A DNA stretch of 64,000 nucleotides, taken from positions 49,379,646-49,443,645 of the forward strand of contig CM039508.1 in NCBI GenBank assembly GCA_022432975.1, in the 5' to 3' direction. The stretch is from Begonia masoniana. Lineage: Eukaryota > Streptophyta > Magnoliopsida > Cucurbitales > Begoniaceae. Made by a program: the position numbers and the translations under genes. Below, piece after piece: positions 10,700 through 21,000 of the stretch (position 1 is the first letter of the stretch; each line of letters opens with the position of its first letter). The notes below the pieces were generated by a model. It saw only the letters and a program-made list of their open reading frames with translations, searched no databases and was not told the DNA's origin.

Positions 10700-13291
10700 A
10701 TGGTGCGTGACAGAAATGACCGAGACGACACTATAGACACCCTCAAGGATTTTATCGCCCAGCAGTCTCAGCATATGGAGAGACAGGCTCAGCAGATGGA
10801 GAGGCAGTCTCAACAGCTTGGTACTCTTATAGACAGAGAGGGCACTAGAGCCCGGGAGGCAGCTATTCTGGGTAACCGGGGGATGGAGAGATTTCAGAAG
10901 CTTCAGCCCCCTATATTTAGCGGACAGTCCACTGATCCCTCTTCAGCTTAGGAGTGGATTCGCACGATGGAGGACATGCTGGCGTATGCTAGCATTGAGG
11001 ACGGGGAGAAGGTGGCGTTGGTGACTTAACACCTGGCCTTAGATGCCCGATTTTGGTGGGACACAGTGAAGACGATCACCGATGTTACTATTATGGGCTG
11101 GGAGAGGTTCAGGACATTGTTCTACGATAAATATTTCAGCCATACCGTTCGCGAGGCGAAGATGGTCGAGTTTATGCAGTTGCGGCAGACTACGTCTATT
11201 GCCGAGTATGTTAAGAGATTTGAGGCGCTGTCTCGATTTGCACCACGACAGGTCAGCGTCAACGAGGACAAGGTGCGTCGGTTTTTACAGGGACTTAGCC
11301 AGGAGTTCCGGATGCGCCTTACCATATCTGGGGTACAGAATGTATCCTATGACGATATTGTGGCTAGAGCTCTTGATATTGAGGCGGTAGATCTGAGTTC
11401 TGTCAAGCCGAGGGAGCCAGCTAAGGGCTTCTTCCGAGAGATTCGCCTTCAATCACGAGGTTGGCAACCTAGAGCACAGCCCCAGCAGCAGCAGAGGGGT
11501 GTGAAGAGACCTCTTGAGGGAGGTAATGACCGGGGAAAGGCGAAGCAAGTACAAGGTGCTTCTCAGGTACCTGTTTGCCCGAAATGTCAGAAGGAACACA
11601 CTGGCCAGTGCAGGATGGGCACGAATGTATGTTATTGGTGTGGAGAGCCAGGCCATTTTGCTAAAGACTGCCTGAAGCGTGGTCGAGATCAGTCGGGCAG
11701 TGATCAGAGGAGAGCTATGCCCAGGATCTTCGCTTTTATTGAGCCTGGCGATGTTGATGACGAGGCTCAGCCTGCCGTGATTGCAGGTACTATCTTACTT
11801 ATGGGCGTTGCCGTATTTACTTTGATGGATACAAGAGCTACACACTCCTTTGTATCGACTGCGTGCATGTCTAGACTGGGGTTAGAGTCTGAGCTGTCAG
11901 AGTATGAGTATAGAGTGATGCTGCCTTCGGGAGAGCATATGCAGTCAGATCGTATTCTCCAGGGCAATGTCGTCTCAGTGGGGGATATCACCATCTATGC
12001 ACGTTTGATAGTTATGGGCATAGAGCGGTACGATCTTATCTTGGGGATGGACTGGCTTGCGCAGCACTTTGCCACCATCGATTGTCGATCCGGGATTGTG
12101 ACCTTCCGACCCCCGGGTAAAGCTGAGTTTTCTTATCAGGCGATGAGCAGATTGAGTAGCTCGCCTATTTCTTATTCTATGGAGGTCAACGAGCAGTTCA
12201 AAGGTGCGTGCTCTATTTATTTGGCCTCTGTTTTTTATTGTCAGTTGCTCAGCGGAGTGAAGCCGAGCGACATTCCTATTGTCAGAGAGTTCTCTGAGAT
12301 TTTCCTTGATGATCTTCCCGGATTACCGCCGGACCGGGAGATTGAGTTCACTATTGATGTGTATCATAACTCCGCACCGAGGTTTAAAAACCCGTATCGG
12401 TTGGCACCAGCTGAGTTGAGAGAGTTGAGGACTCAGCTTGATGAGTTACTAGAGAAGGGTTTCATTCGACTCAGTGTTTCACCCTGGGGTGCGCCCGTTC
12501 TGTTTGTCAAGAAGAAAAACGGGACCCTCAGGATGTGTATTGATTATAGGGAGCTGAATAAGCTCACAGTGAAGAATAAGTATCCACTGCCTCGGATCGA
12601 TGACTTGTTTGACCAGCTACAGGGTGCCCGAGTGTTTTCCAGGATTGACCTACGCTCGGGTTATTATCAGCTGAAGGTCCGGAGGGATGATATACCGAAT
12701 ACGACATTCCGAACGAGGTATGGGCATTATGAATTCCTTGTTATGTCTTTCGGACTTACTAATGCCCCTGCAGCGTTTATGGACTTGATGAACCGTGTCT
12801 TCAAGGAGTATCTGGACAAATTTGTGGTGGTTTTCATCGACGACATCCTGATTTACTCTAAGACGAAAGAAGAACACGAGGAGCATTTGAGGATCGTTTT
12901 ACAGATTCTGAATCAACGCCAGCTCTATCCAAAGTTTTCGAAGTGCGAGTTCTGGCTTGACAGAGTGAGCTTCCTTGGCCATATCATATCACAGGATGGA
13001 GTTTCAGTGGATCCGAGCAAGATTCAGGTGGTCAGAGATTGGCCACAGCCAAAGAACGTACGTGAGGTGCGTGGATTTCTCGGATTGGCCGGTTATTATC
13101 GGAAGTTTATAGAGGAATTCTCGAAGATCGCACTTCCTCTTTCACGGTTGACTCGGAAGAACGAGAGATTTGTATGGTCGTTTGCTTGTGATGATAGTTT
13201 TATGGAGTTAAAGCAGAGATTGACCACCGCTCCAGTACTGGCGCTACCTGCTGAAGGTGTCAGATTCAGTATTTATTGTGATGCGTCTTGA
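10700..13291 (+). pseudogene. Gypsy gag - protease - reverse transcriptase with two gag stops (plus strand)
   Basis: The reading frame starts at ATG 10700. TAG at 10949-10951 and TAA at 11027-11029 interrupt it where the outer copy has GAG and TAC. From 11066 to 13291 it stays open for 741 codons: gag C-terminal half, CCHC knuckle ([14 protein letters not shown]), protease loop at 11828-11836 reading D-T-R in place of D-T-G, and reverse transcriptase with FIDDILIYS. It ends at TGA 13289-13291, the stop shared with the outer copy. The first 84 codons differ from the outer copy by a short deletion in the Arg/Asp-rich start. Confidence 0.87.
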
Positions 13292-15166
13292 GTAGGACTT
13301 GGTTGTGTATTGATGCAGGAGGGCAGAGTGATTTCTTATGCTTCGCGGCAGCTGAAGCCGTATGAGCAGAACTACCCTACGCACGACCTTGAGTTTGCAG
13401 CTGTGGTCTTCGCACTGAAGATATGGAGACATTATTTGTACGGGCAGCAGTGCGAGATATTTTCTGACCACAAGAGCCTGAAGTACTTATTTACGCAGAA
13501 GGAGCTGAACATGCGACAGAGACGATGACTTGAGTTCGTCAAAGATTATGATTTTGATATCAAGTACCATCCAGGAAAGGCGAACAAGGTTGCTGATGCC
13601 TTGAGTAGAGTGCCTTCTGTGAGTCAGCCTTCACTTGCAGCGATGTCAGTTACGCTGCGGTCTGAGATTGAGAGATTCGATGTGGAGGTAGTGGCGGAGT
13701 TGTCTAGTATGCTCGCCAACATTTCTCTCAGGCCAACTATTCTTGACCGTATACGTGAGGCTCAGCAGAGTGATGCGGAGTGTGAGGAGCTTCGATCGAG
13801 CATGACATTGGGAGACTCGTCGGATTTCCATTTATCAGAGGACGGTATTCTGAAGTTTAGGCATAGATGGTACGTGCCTAGCGACGAGGATCTGAAGAAT
13901 GAGATATTGGCCGAGGCACATTCTTCGGCATATTCTGTACACCCGGGAAGTACCAAGATGTACCGGGGTTTGAAACAACATTTCTGGTGGCCGAACATGA
14001 CGAGGGAGGTTGCCAAGTACGTTGAGACCTGTTTAGTATGTCAACAGGTAAAGGCAGAGCACCAGAGACCGGCCGGAACATTATTGGCACTGCCGATTCC
14101 GGAGTGGAAGTGGGAGCAGATCTCCATGGATTTCATTGTGGGGCTCCCGAGGACTACGAGAGGCCATGACGGCATTTGGGTTATTGTGGACCGATTGACA
14201 AAGTCGGCTCACTTTTTGCCTGTGAAGATGACATCGTCTATGGATCAGCTCGCCGAGCTCTATGTGCAGGAGGTTGTGAGATTGCACGGAGTTCCAGTTT
14301 CTATTGTCTCCGACAGAGATCCGAGATTTACTTCGAAGTTCTGGAAGAGCTTGCATAAAGCTATGGGGACTCAACTTAATTTCACCACGGCGTTTCATCC
14401 TCAGACTGATGGACAGACAGAGAGGACTAATCAGATTCTTGAGGATATGCTCAGAGCATGTGTGCTGGAGTTTCAGGGATCGTGGAGCAGGTATTTGTCA
14501 CTGATCGAGTTCTCTTATAATAACAGCTTCCAGGCTACTATCGGTATGGCTCCGTATAAAGCCTTATATGGTCGTAAGTGTAGATCTCCACTGTATTGGG
14601 ACGAGGTTGGCGAGGCCAGCATCATTGGACCAGAGATTCTACAGCAGACGGCAGAGAAGATTGCCATTATCCGACAGCGTATCGAGGTAGCTCAGAGCCG
14701 AAAGAAGAGCTATGCTGACACACGACGGAGAGAGCTAGAGTTTGAAGAAGGTGACGAGGTTTACCTTAAAGTTTCTCCGTTCAAAGGTGTTGCGAGATTT
14801 GGAAGGAGGGGTAAGTTAAACCCTCGTTATGTGGGGCCCTTTCCTATTCTGAAGAGGATCGGGAAGTTGGCGTATAGACTACAGCTTCCGGCTTCTATGG
14901 AGGGTATCCACGATGTGTTTCATATATCTATGCTTCGGAAATGTTTGCGCGATCCGTCGCATATTGTAGAGGCTACAGAGATCGAGGTACAGCCTACCTT
15001 GACGTACGAGGAGAGGCCGGTGCGTATTTTAGAGACTTCCATCAAGGTATTGCGCAACAAGGAGATTCCACTGGTCAAAGTTTTGTGGCGGAACCACGAG
15101 GTGGAAAAAGCTACGTGGGAACGACAGCAGGATATGATGACTAGATAACCTGAGCTATTTGTATGA
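13292..15166 (+). pseudogene. Gypsy RNase H - integrase - chromodomain-like region (plus strand)
   Basis: The frame continues past TGA 13289-13291 to the second shared stop TGA 13526-13528. From 13601 an unbroken stretch of 515 codons runs to 15148. It contains the integrase zinc-binding histidines and cysteines (CLVCQQVK), the catalytic Asp-Asp-Glu region (MDFIVGLP, DRDPRFTSKFW, SLIEFSYNNS) and the C-terminal LVKVLWRNHEVEKATWE motif. TAA at 15146-15148 cuts the last five residues; the older natural stop is TGA 15164-15166. The integrase frame is cleaner here than in the outer copy. Confidence 0.87.
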
Positions 15167-15193
15167 TTTAATTTTGTGGACAAAATTCTAAAT

Positions 15194-15206
15194 AAGGTGG
15201 GTGGAA
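15194..15206 (+). other. Polypurine tract of the nested gypsy element
   Basis: AAGGTGGGTGGAA lies directly before the 3' LTR start TGTAATACCC. Confidence 0.85.
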
Positions 15207-17434
15207 TGTAATACCCGGCTTGTACGGACGTTGGATTTAATATATTATATTCATATTTTATTATATAATGGCATTTTAGGTAAATATATCAAATCAGGTC
15301 CGTTTTACAAAAAGAAAGCGTCATTACGATCCTACCGATTAATAGGCATTTTAAGGAAATTATGGGAATTTTCGGAGATTAAACACTATATTCCGAGCAA
15401 TTAAGCTTTTCGTAATATGAAGGACGTTTTAGTACAAATAGTAAACGGGGTCCGTTTTGAGAACGGACAGTTTTAATATATCTCAAATAATAAGTTGGAC
15501 TTATTGGTGAAATAAGGAAAGTTGACGAACCCGAATAGTTGGACGATTAACGAACCGAACGACGAAACTTATATAAAATCAAAGAGAAGGGCAATTTGGT
15601 AAATTACCAATTCAATATTATAAACTAACCTAATTTCTCTTCTCTCCTCACTTCTCCTCTGCCCGCGCCAAAAACCAGAGAGCAAACTCTCTGCCAGCCG
15701 ACGACTCCGACCTCCGATTTCTCTCCCGTTCGTTCCGTTTTCTTCACATTTTCTCCTTCAATCGACGTTTTAGGTATGAACCTACGATCTTAGAGCTTTT
15801 ATTTCGATATTTACGGAGTTTCAAATAATTAGGTTCGTTTAGGGTTTCGATTAAAAACGGGATTTAGGATCCGAAATCTATAGATTTGCTGTGTTTAAGT
15901 AAATATGGAACGTATTGAACGTTTTAGGACGAAGTTAGAACAGTTCGTGAAAAATATTAGAAATTGTGAAAATTCGAGATTTTTTAGATAAACTCGTAAA
16001 TTGACAAATTAGGTGCCGAGCGTAAATTGCTCGATAGGTTTAGTTGTTTTATAGGTTATAGGTTATGTTTTACAGTCTTTGATGGTATACATGATTTCTT
16101 ATTTACTTTAATATATTGAACTGTTCACGCATCACTTGTTTTAAAGAAAATCATGAAAATGAACTTCTGCACAGAGTTTTAAAGATAACGTAAAGCATAG
16201 CAATGGCCGAAAGGCTTATTGGCCGAAAGGCGTATTGGTCACGCGAGGTGGGGCTCAGGCACGGCTGTACGTGTTGTAAGCGTGCACCCCCCGCTTCTAG
16301 CTGGAAAGAGTAGTCCGCCCGCTGGATGAGCTCTATCTGGTTAGAGGGATAGGATCTCGGTGACACCTATTGAGCATTGCATAGTAAAGAAAACGTACAT
16401 GATTTAATGAACTCATACGCACAGCATGCATTGCATTTACGAGTCTTACTGGGATTTCATCTCATAGTGTAATGTATGATGTAGGTGATCTAGATATCGA
16501 GGAACCAGGTGAGGATGGGATTCCTCCTCCATAGGCTTGAGTCCAGTTGACGGAGGATGGCTGCGGTGGTGTGCTGGCGCAGTCGAGGCTCATCTGACCG
16601 GTGGGGATAGTATGTATAGATTTTGAGGGTTTTGGGATGATTTTTGATTGATGATTGTATAGACATTTTAGGGTGTTTGGATCTGATAGTTGATAGGTTT
16701 ACTTTTGAGGTTTTAAACGTTTTAAAAACCTGTTTATAAACTGATTTGATAAAGTTTTATTTGAATTGTAAGTGATTTGAAAACAGGAGGATTTGTTTAG
16801 TTTTTAAACGTATCCACGCAGTTGGATTTCGCAAAGTCCGCTGCAAGTCGGTTGAGTTTAAGATACATTTTGAGTTGAGTGGAAGTGGTAAGTTTATTGT
16901 GTTTATTGGTGTGGTGGTGTTAAATAGGTGAATTGCCCTCTGGAATCGGATTCCAGAGAGTATTGATTAAGTGTAATTCCAGCGAGCATTTTATACAGAG
17001 AGCAAAGGCAACGGGCGTGAGGCGTACAGCGATCGAGCGCTGCCAATGCAGCGATCGGGCGCTGCGATCGCTGCAGCGCGCAGCGACTGATCGCTGCACA
17101 TTGCAGCGATCGGGCGCTACAGTCGCTGCAGCGCGCAGCGATTGAGCGCTGCGATCGCTGCATATGGCAGCGATCGGGCGCTGCCCTCCCTTTTCTTCGG
17201 CAGAATGATTTTCTTCGGCAGAATGACAGAATTGCCCCCCATTTGTTTTAATTGAAATTGGTTTTAATTTAATAGTTTTTAATTGTTTTAAATGTTTTAA
17301 AAAGTTAGATTTAAATTCCGATTTCGATTCTGGTTTTGATTTCGGTTTAGATTCCGCCTAGAGTTTAGTTAAAGATATTTGGATAAAAAAAATATATAGT
17401 ACGAAAAAATGGGTACAGTATTAGGGTCGTGACA
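15207..17434 (+). repeat. 3' LTR of the nested gypsy element (2228 bp)
   Basis: It runs TGTAATACCC to GGTCGTGACA. It keeps the GTTCGTGAAAAATATTAG segment that the 5' LTR lost, but lacks the following few hundred bases. Its junction is near 16034 (GCTCGATAGGTTTAG), with a GATAG microhomology. The GCGATCG array is at about 17028-17186. Confidence 0.9.
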
Positions 17435-18748
17435 CCTTTCGGCCAATACGCCTTTCGGCCAATAAGCCTTTCGGCCAATGCTATGCTTTACGTTATCTTT
17501 AAAACTCTGTGCAGAAGTTCATTTTCATGATTTTCTTTAAAACAAGTGATGCGTGAACAGTTCAATATATTAAAGTAAACAAGAAATCATGTATACCATC
17601 AAAGACTGTAAAACATAACCTATAGCCTGTAAAACAACTAAACCTATCTACCCAACCAAATTAAATAAACATATGCGTCACCAAAATCCTCGAGACGACA
17701 TTCGACGTACGGTGTAGGCCAATCGGCCAGAGAAGATCACGAGAACTTACCTCGTGTCCAAAGCAGCTCAAGCTCCGTCCACGAGCGTTGTTCACCTAAG
17801 CAATTTATAAGGATTTACGTTTAAACGAATTTGAGTTAATAAACGTCCAAGTTGTCAAAACCTTAACTAAAGAATTTCCTAAAACTCTAATTCGATTCGT
17901 TGCACTATTCTATCGAGCAATTTACGCTCGGCACCTAATTTCTCAATTTACGAGTTTATCTAAAAAATCTCGAATTTTCACAATTTCTAATATTTTTCAC
18001 GAATCGTTCTAACTTCGTTCTAAAACGTTCAATACGTTCCATATTTACTTAAACACAGCAAATCTATAGATTTCGGATCATAAATCCCGTTTTTAATCGA
18101 AACCCTAAACGAAACTAATTGTTTGAAACTCCGTAAACATCGAAATAAAAGCTATAAGATCGTAGGTTTATACCTAAAACGTCGATTGAATGAGAAAATG
18201 TGAAGAAAACGGAACGAACGGGAGAGAAATCGGAGGTCGGAGTCGTCGGATCGTCGGCTGGCAGAGAGTTTGCTCTCTGGTTTTTGGCGCGGGCAGAGGA
18301 GAAGTGAGGAGAGAAGAGAAATTAAGTTAGTTTATAATATTGAATTGGTAATTTACCAAATTGCCCTTCTCTTTGATTTTATATAAGTTTCGTCGTTCGG
18401 TTCGTTAATCGTCCAACTATTCGGGTTCGCCAACTTTCCTTATTTTACCAATAAGTCCAACTTATTATTTGGAATTTATTAAAACTGTACGTTCTCAAAA
18501 CGGACCCCGTTTACTATTTGTACTAAAACGTCCTTCATATTACGAAAAGCTTAATTGCTCGGAATATAGTGTTTAATCTCCGAAAATTCCCATAATTTTC
18601 TTAAAATTCCTATTAATCGTTAGGATCGTAATGACGCTTTCTTTTTGTAAAACGGACCTGATTTGACATATTTACCTAAAATGTCATTATATAATAAAAT
18701 ATGAATATAATATATTAAATCCAACGTCCATACAAGCCGGGTATTACA
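17435..18748 (-). repeat. 5' LTR of the outer minus-strand gypsy element, outer piece
   Basis: It resumes with the duplicated CCTTT and three CGGCCAATACGCCTTT-type repeats and runs to GGGTATTACA at 18748. The U3 region with the minus-strand TATA box (18377-18385) is here, so the nested insertion separates promoter and primer site by 9.2 kb. Confidence 0.9.
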
Positions 18749-19166
18749 GAGGGAGTGTTTTTAATATTTTATAAACTTAACTTGGTAATTACTGTTTTGC
18801 CTTCACTTGATTTTCTATTATTTCGTTATCTATTTCGTTATGTTGTCTATCGAATCGGTTTCTCCAAATTTCCTTATTTTGCCAAAAATCCCAATTTATT
18901 ACTGGGGTTCTAATAAAACCACCCGTTTCGCAAAACGGACTTATTTTGCTATATTTACGACTTTAACCTTATATAGTGAAAAGTCGAAACTCGGGTGTTA
19001 TCCTATCGATTTGGATTTTCGAAGACTTCTTTATTCCTCTAAAATCCTCATAAATTTCTAAGGCTCTAATGAAATTTATCGTTCGTAAAGCGGGCTTAAT
19101 TTATTATATTTATAAAAACGGCATTAAGTAGCAGAAGATCAAAAACCCGTAAAACCGGATATTACA
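18749..19166 (-). mobile_element. Right piece of the old gypsy-type LTR
   Basis: After the target duplication GAGGG the old LTR continues. It shows counterparts of several landmarks of the younger LTRs (AATTACTGTTTTGCC, ACGGACTTATTTTGC, AACGGCATTAAG) and ends with CCGGATATTACA, the diverged form of CCGGGTATTACA. Its outer side has no polypurine tract, so it is either the 5' LTR of a minus-strand element or a solo LTR. Many differences from the young LTRs show that it is older. Confidence 0.65.
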
Positions 19167-19198
19167 CCTTCTGAGGGTGGGAAAGCAGTAGAAGGATG

Positions 19199-19350
19199 GA
19201 AGGCCTAGCTTATCCGCTGTTGTTCCCTTCGGGCTTTGGAGGTCGCATCACCCGAGGGCACCATCGTTGCTTCTCTGCCCGGCTATTAAGTCTCATTCCA
19301 TCGACCTTTTCTGAGGAAGATTCACAGGTGGGTTTATCTATTTTCAGGTA
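19199..19350 (+). other. Structured-looking transcribed segment, copy A
   Basis: On the plus strand an ATG at 19199 opens a 50-codon frame (starting MEGLAYPLLFPSGF) that runs to a perfect splice-donor-like CAG/GTAAGT near 19349. Copy B near 54783 has GTG in place of the ATG and an early stop, so coding is doubtful. The segment can fold: CCCTTCGGG pairs with CCCGAGGG. I do not recognise it; it may be a 5' exon or a non-coding RNA remnant. Confidence 0.25.
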
Positions 19351-19671
19351 AGTCTCCTCCTATCCATTTTTCACCATTACGCTGTTTTCTGTCTTTCTCT
19401 GTTTTCTGTTTAGGGTGTTTTGATCTCCAAATCGAATTCCTAGCTACTCATCGACTGCTTGATCAGTTAGAGAGAATGAAATCAGATATTACTTTAATTT
19501 GAGATGATTTTTAAGGATTTTAAGAATCAAATCGTATATTAGGTTTTGATTTTGGAATTTGGGAATTTCGAAATTTAACTTTAGAATTTGAAACCCTAAA
19601 CTATTACAAAGAGCCTCTACTCATTTGACTTTGTTTTATATTCTAGATCATCAAAAAATCGTCAAGCGGGT

Positions 19672-20014
19672 CTACACTGTCATATCAGGAAAAAACTCTA
19701 AGTTTTCCCTCATCTTCTCCTCAAACTCGGGTATGAAATAAGGTCTTTCAAGATTATGCAGAATGCGTGTATGATCACGAGATTGCCCCACGTGGTATAT
19801 ATTTATTGCCTTGGAGAGTAACCCATTGTTTAAGAAGGTCTTGATAATGTCTCCAAAACTATGCCAATCAAATAGAATCTCCTCTCTTCAAATCTTCTCC
19901 ACCTTTTTATTTCTCGCAGGCATCATGAAAATGTTTTTATAAAAGAACACCTCCTGCGGATACCATATTTCTTTATGCACCATGTTAACAGCATACAAAC
20001 CATCAATTATAAAC
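19672..20014 (-). pseudogene. Exon remnant of an unidentified gene, copy A (minus strand)
   Basis: On the minus strand a splice acceptor (CTATTAG) at 20015 opens a frame of about 113 residues: FIIDGLYAVNMVHKEIWY near the start, HSFGDIIKTFLNNGLLSKAI in the middle, EFEEKMRENLEFFPDMTV before the stop at 19672-19674. The amino-acid composition and the matching frame in copy B indicate a real exon. A run of five A where copy B has six shifts the frame and creates an internal TGA, so this copy is broken. The middle looks faintly like a helical-repeat (PPR-like) unit, but I cannot name the family. Confidence 0.45.
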
Positions 20015-20112
20015 CTAATAGAAAAGTTTGACTAGACTAGTTATTCATCAAACAAAAACTATCAGAGCTCAAACACTAAACTAGTTCACAGAAATATTTC
20101 ATAATCAATAAT

Positions 20113-20367
20113 TCAATAACAGATGGTGAATTTTGGAATACTAAGAGAAGAAAACACAAATACCGGCACAGATGTTTTTGCACGAAACACAAATACCGGC
20201 ACAGATGTTTTTGCACGAAAAATGAGGTCTATGGCCAAATTTATGATATCAGCATAATTTTCAGAGTGGCTAATACTATACATATGTTTTGGGTTCGTTA
20301 AATATATTCGGATGAATTCTATGGCAATCTTTGATAGAAATATAACTACCATTGAACTATAATCCAT
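20113..20367 (-). pseudogene. Upstream exon of the same unidentified gene, copy A
   Basis: The minus strand encodes a frame starting MDYSSMVVIFLSKIAIEF, conserved in copy B at 59592-59813. This copy has a tandem duplication of about 36 bases (ACAAATACCGGCACAGATG-containing unit, at about 20158-20220) that lengthens the frame by 11-12 codons. Whether it joins the exon at 20014 in frame is not clear from the splice sites. Confidence 0.35.
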
Positions 20368-21000
20368 TGTTTACGACAACGCCAAGAATAAAAATAAGGC
20401 ATAGAACTCCTATTTCGGGCTTTATAAAAAACTAATCATGCTATAACAAAAAATATTTATATAATGGGTTCGGGTTCTATGACACGGGATTATGGAAGAT
20501 AGCAAGAGACAAAGAATGACACATCTCTAATTAAAAGATATTTGTGCACAATGTCACTGATCCAACTGTACACAGATGTTTATGTTTTCCGTTAGATGTT
20601 TGGGAAACAAATCCAATTATTTTTTCCTAGGTTTGTGTAAAGATTTTCACTGATTCAACTGTCAGACATTACTTGGTTAATCGAGAATTGTGGTTTCATG
20701 AAGTCCTCTCAGCTGAGAAAATCGCGTTGACATGGAAATCGGTTCAAGGGATGGATTGCAGCATCTAAATTCTACAGCATTTGCTCAGTTAAAGCTAGGT
20801 GAGAGTTCTCATTTCATGATTGACTGAGGAAAGATAAATACGAACCTTAATCAAATAAATACCAGTCTCGTAATTGAAGCTCTGCGAGAACGAAAACAAG
20901 ATCAGACCTGACTGATCGAGAGAAATCGGAGCGAATGATGTCGCTGACTCGTCGTTCCCGGCGAGAGATTACAGAGAGAAGCTCCTGTCAAAATAAGATA
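20368..21000 (-). other. Putative 5' exons and leader of the unidentified gene, copy A
   Basis: The minus strand has a plant-leader-like segment near 20900-20990 (GATTTCTCTCGATCAGTCAG) followed by an acceptor-like TTCTCGCAG and a donor-like GTATTTATTTG. Copy B keeps it at about 60330-60430. No long frame is open. It is most simply the untranslated start of the gene whose exon remnants lie at 19672-20367. Confidence 0.3.

Larger units (their letters stand above)
8259..17434 (+). mobile_element. Nested Ty3/gypsy LTR retrotransposon (plus strand), sister of the outer element
   Basis: A complete-ended element with TG...CA LTRs, flanked by the 5-bp target duplication CCTTT (8254-8258 and 17435-17439). 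It lies inside the 5' LTR of the minus-strand element of the same family, in opposite orientation, so it is the younger of the two insertions. Internal sequence is nearly identical to the outer element, including three shared premature stops. Private damage: stops at 10949-10951 and 11027-11029 in gag, a Gly to Arg change in the protease motif, and a different internal deletion in each LTR. Confidence 0.93.
85..18748 (-). mobile_element. Ty3/gypsy LTR retrotransposon (minus strand), itself split by a nested sister element
   Basis: A complete-ended element read on the minus strand. Both LTRs run TG to CA. The 5-bp target duplication GAGGG flanks it at 80-84 and 18749-18753. A polypurine tract adjoins the 3' LTR and an initiator tRNA-Met primer site adjoins the 5' LTR. 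Internal order on the minus strand is gag, protease, reverse transcriptase, RNase H, integrase, then a chromodomain-like C-terminus. That order with integrase last is the Ty3/gypsy arrangement, and the C-terminal WRNHEVEKATWE motif points to a chromovirus, probably the Tekay/Del lineage. The 5' LTR is interrupted by the plus-strand element 8259-17434. Premature stops, one frameshift and an altered protease active site make it non-functional on its own. Confidence 0.93.

Noticed and set aside
19205..19330. 7SL/SRP RNA or other known RNA gene
   Set aside because: The known plant 7SL hallmark sequences and upstream promoter elements were not found; only a short possible stem remains.
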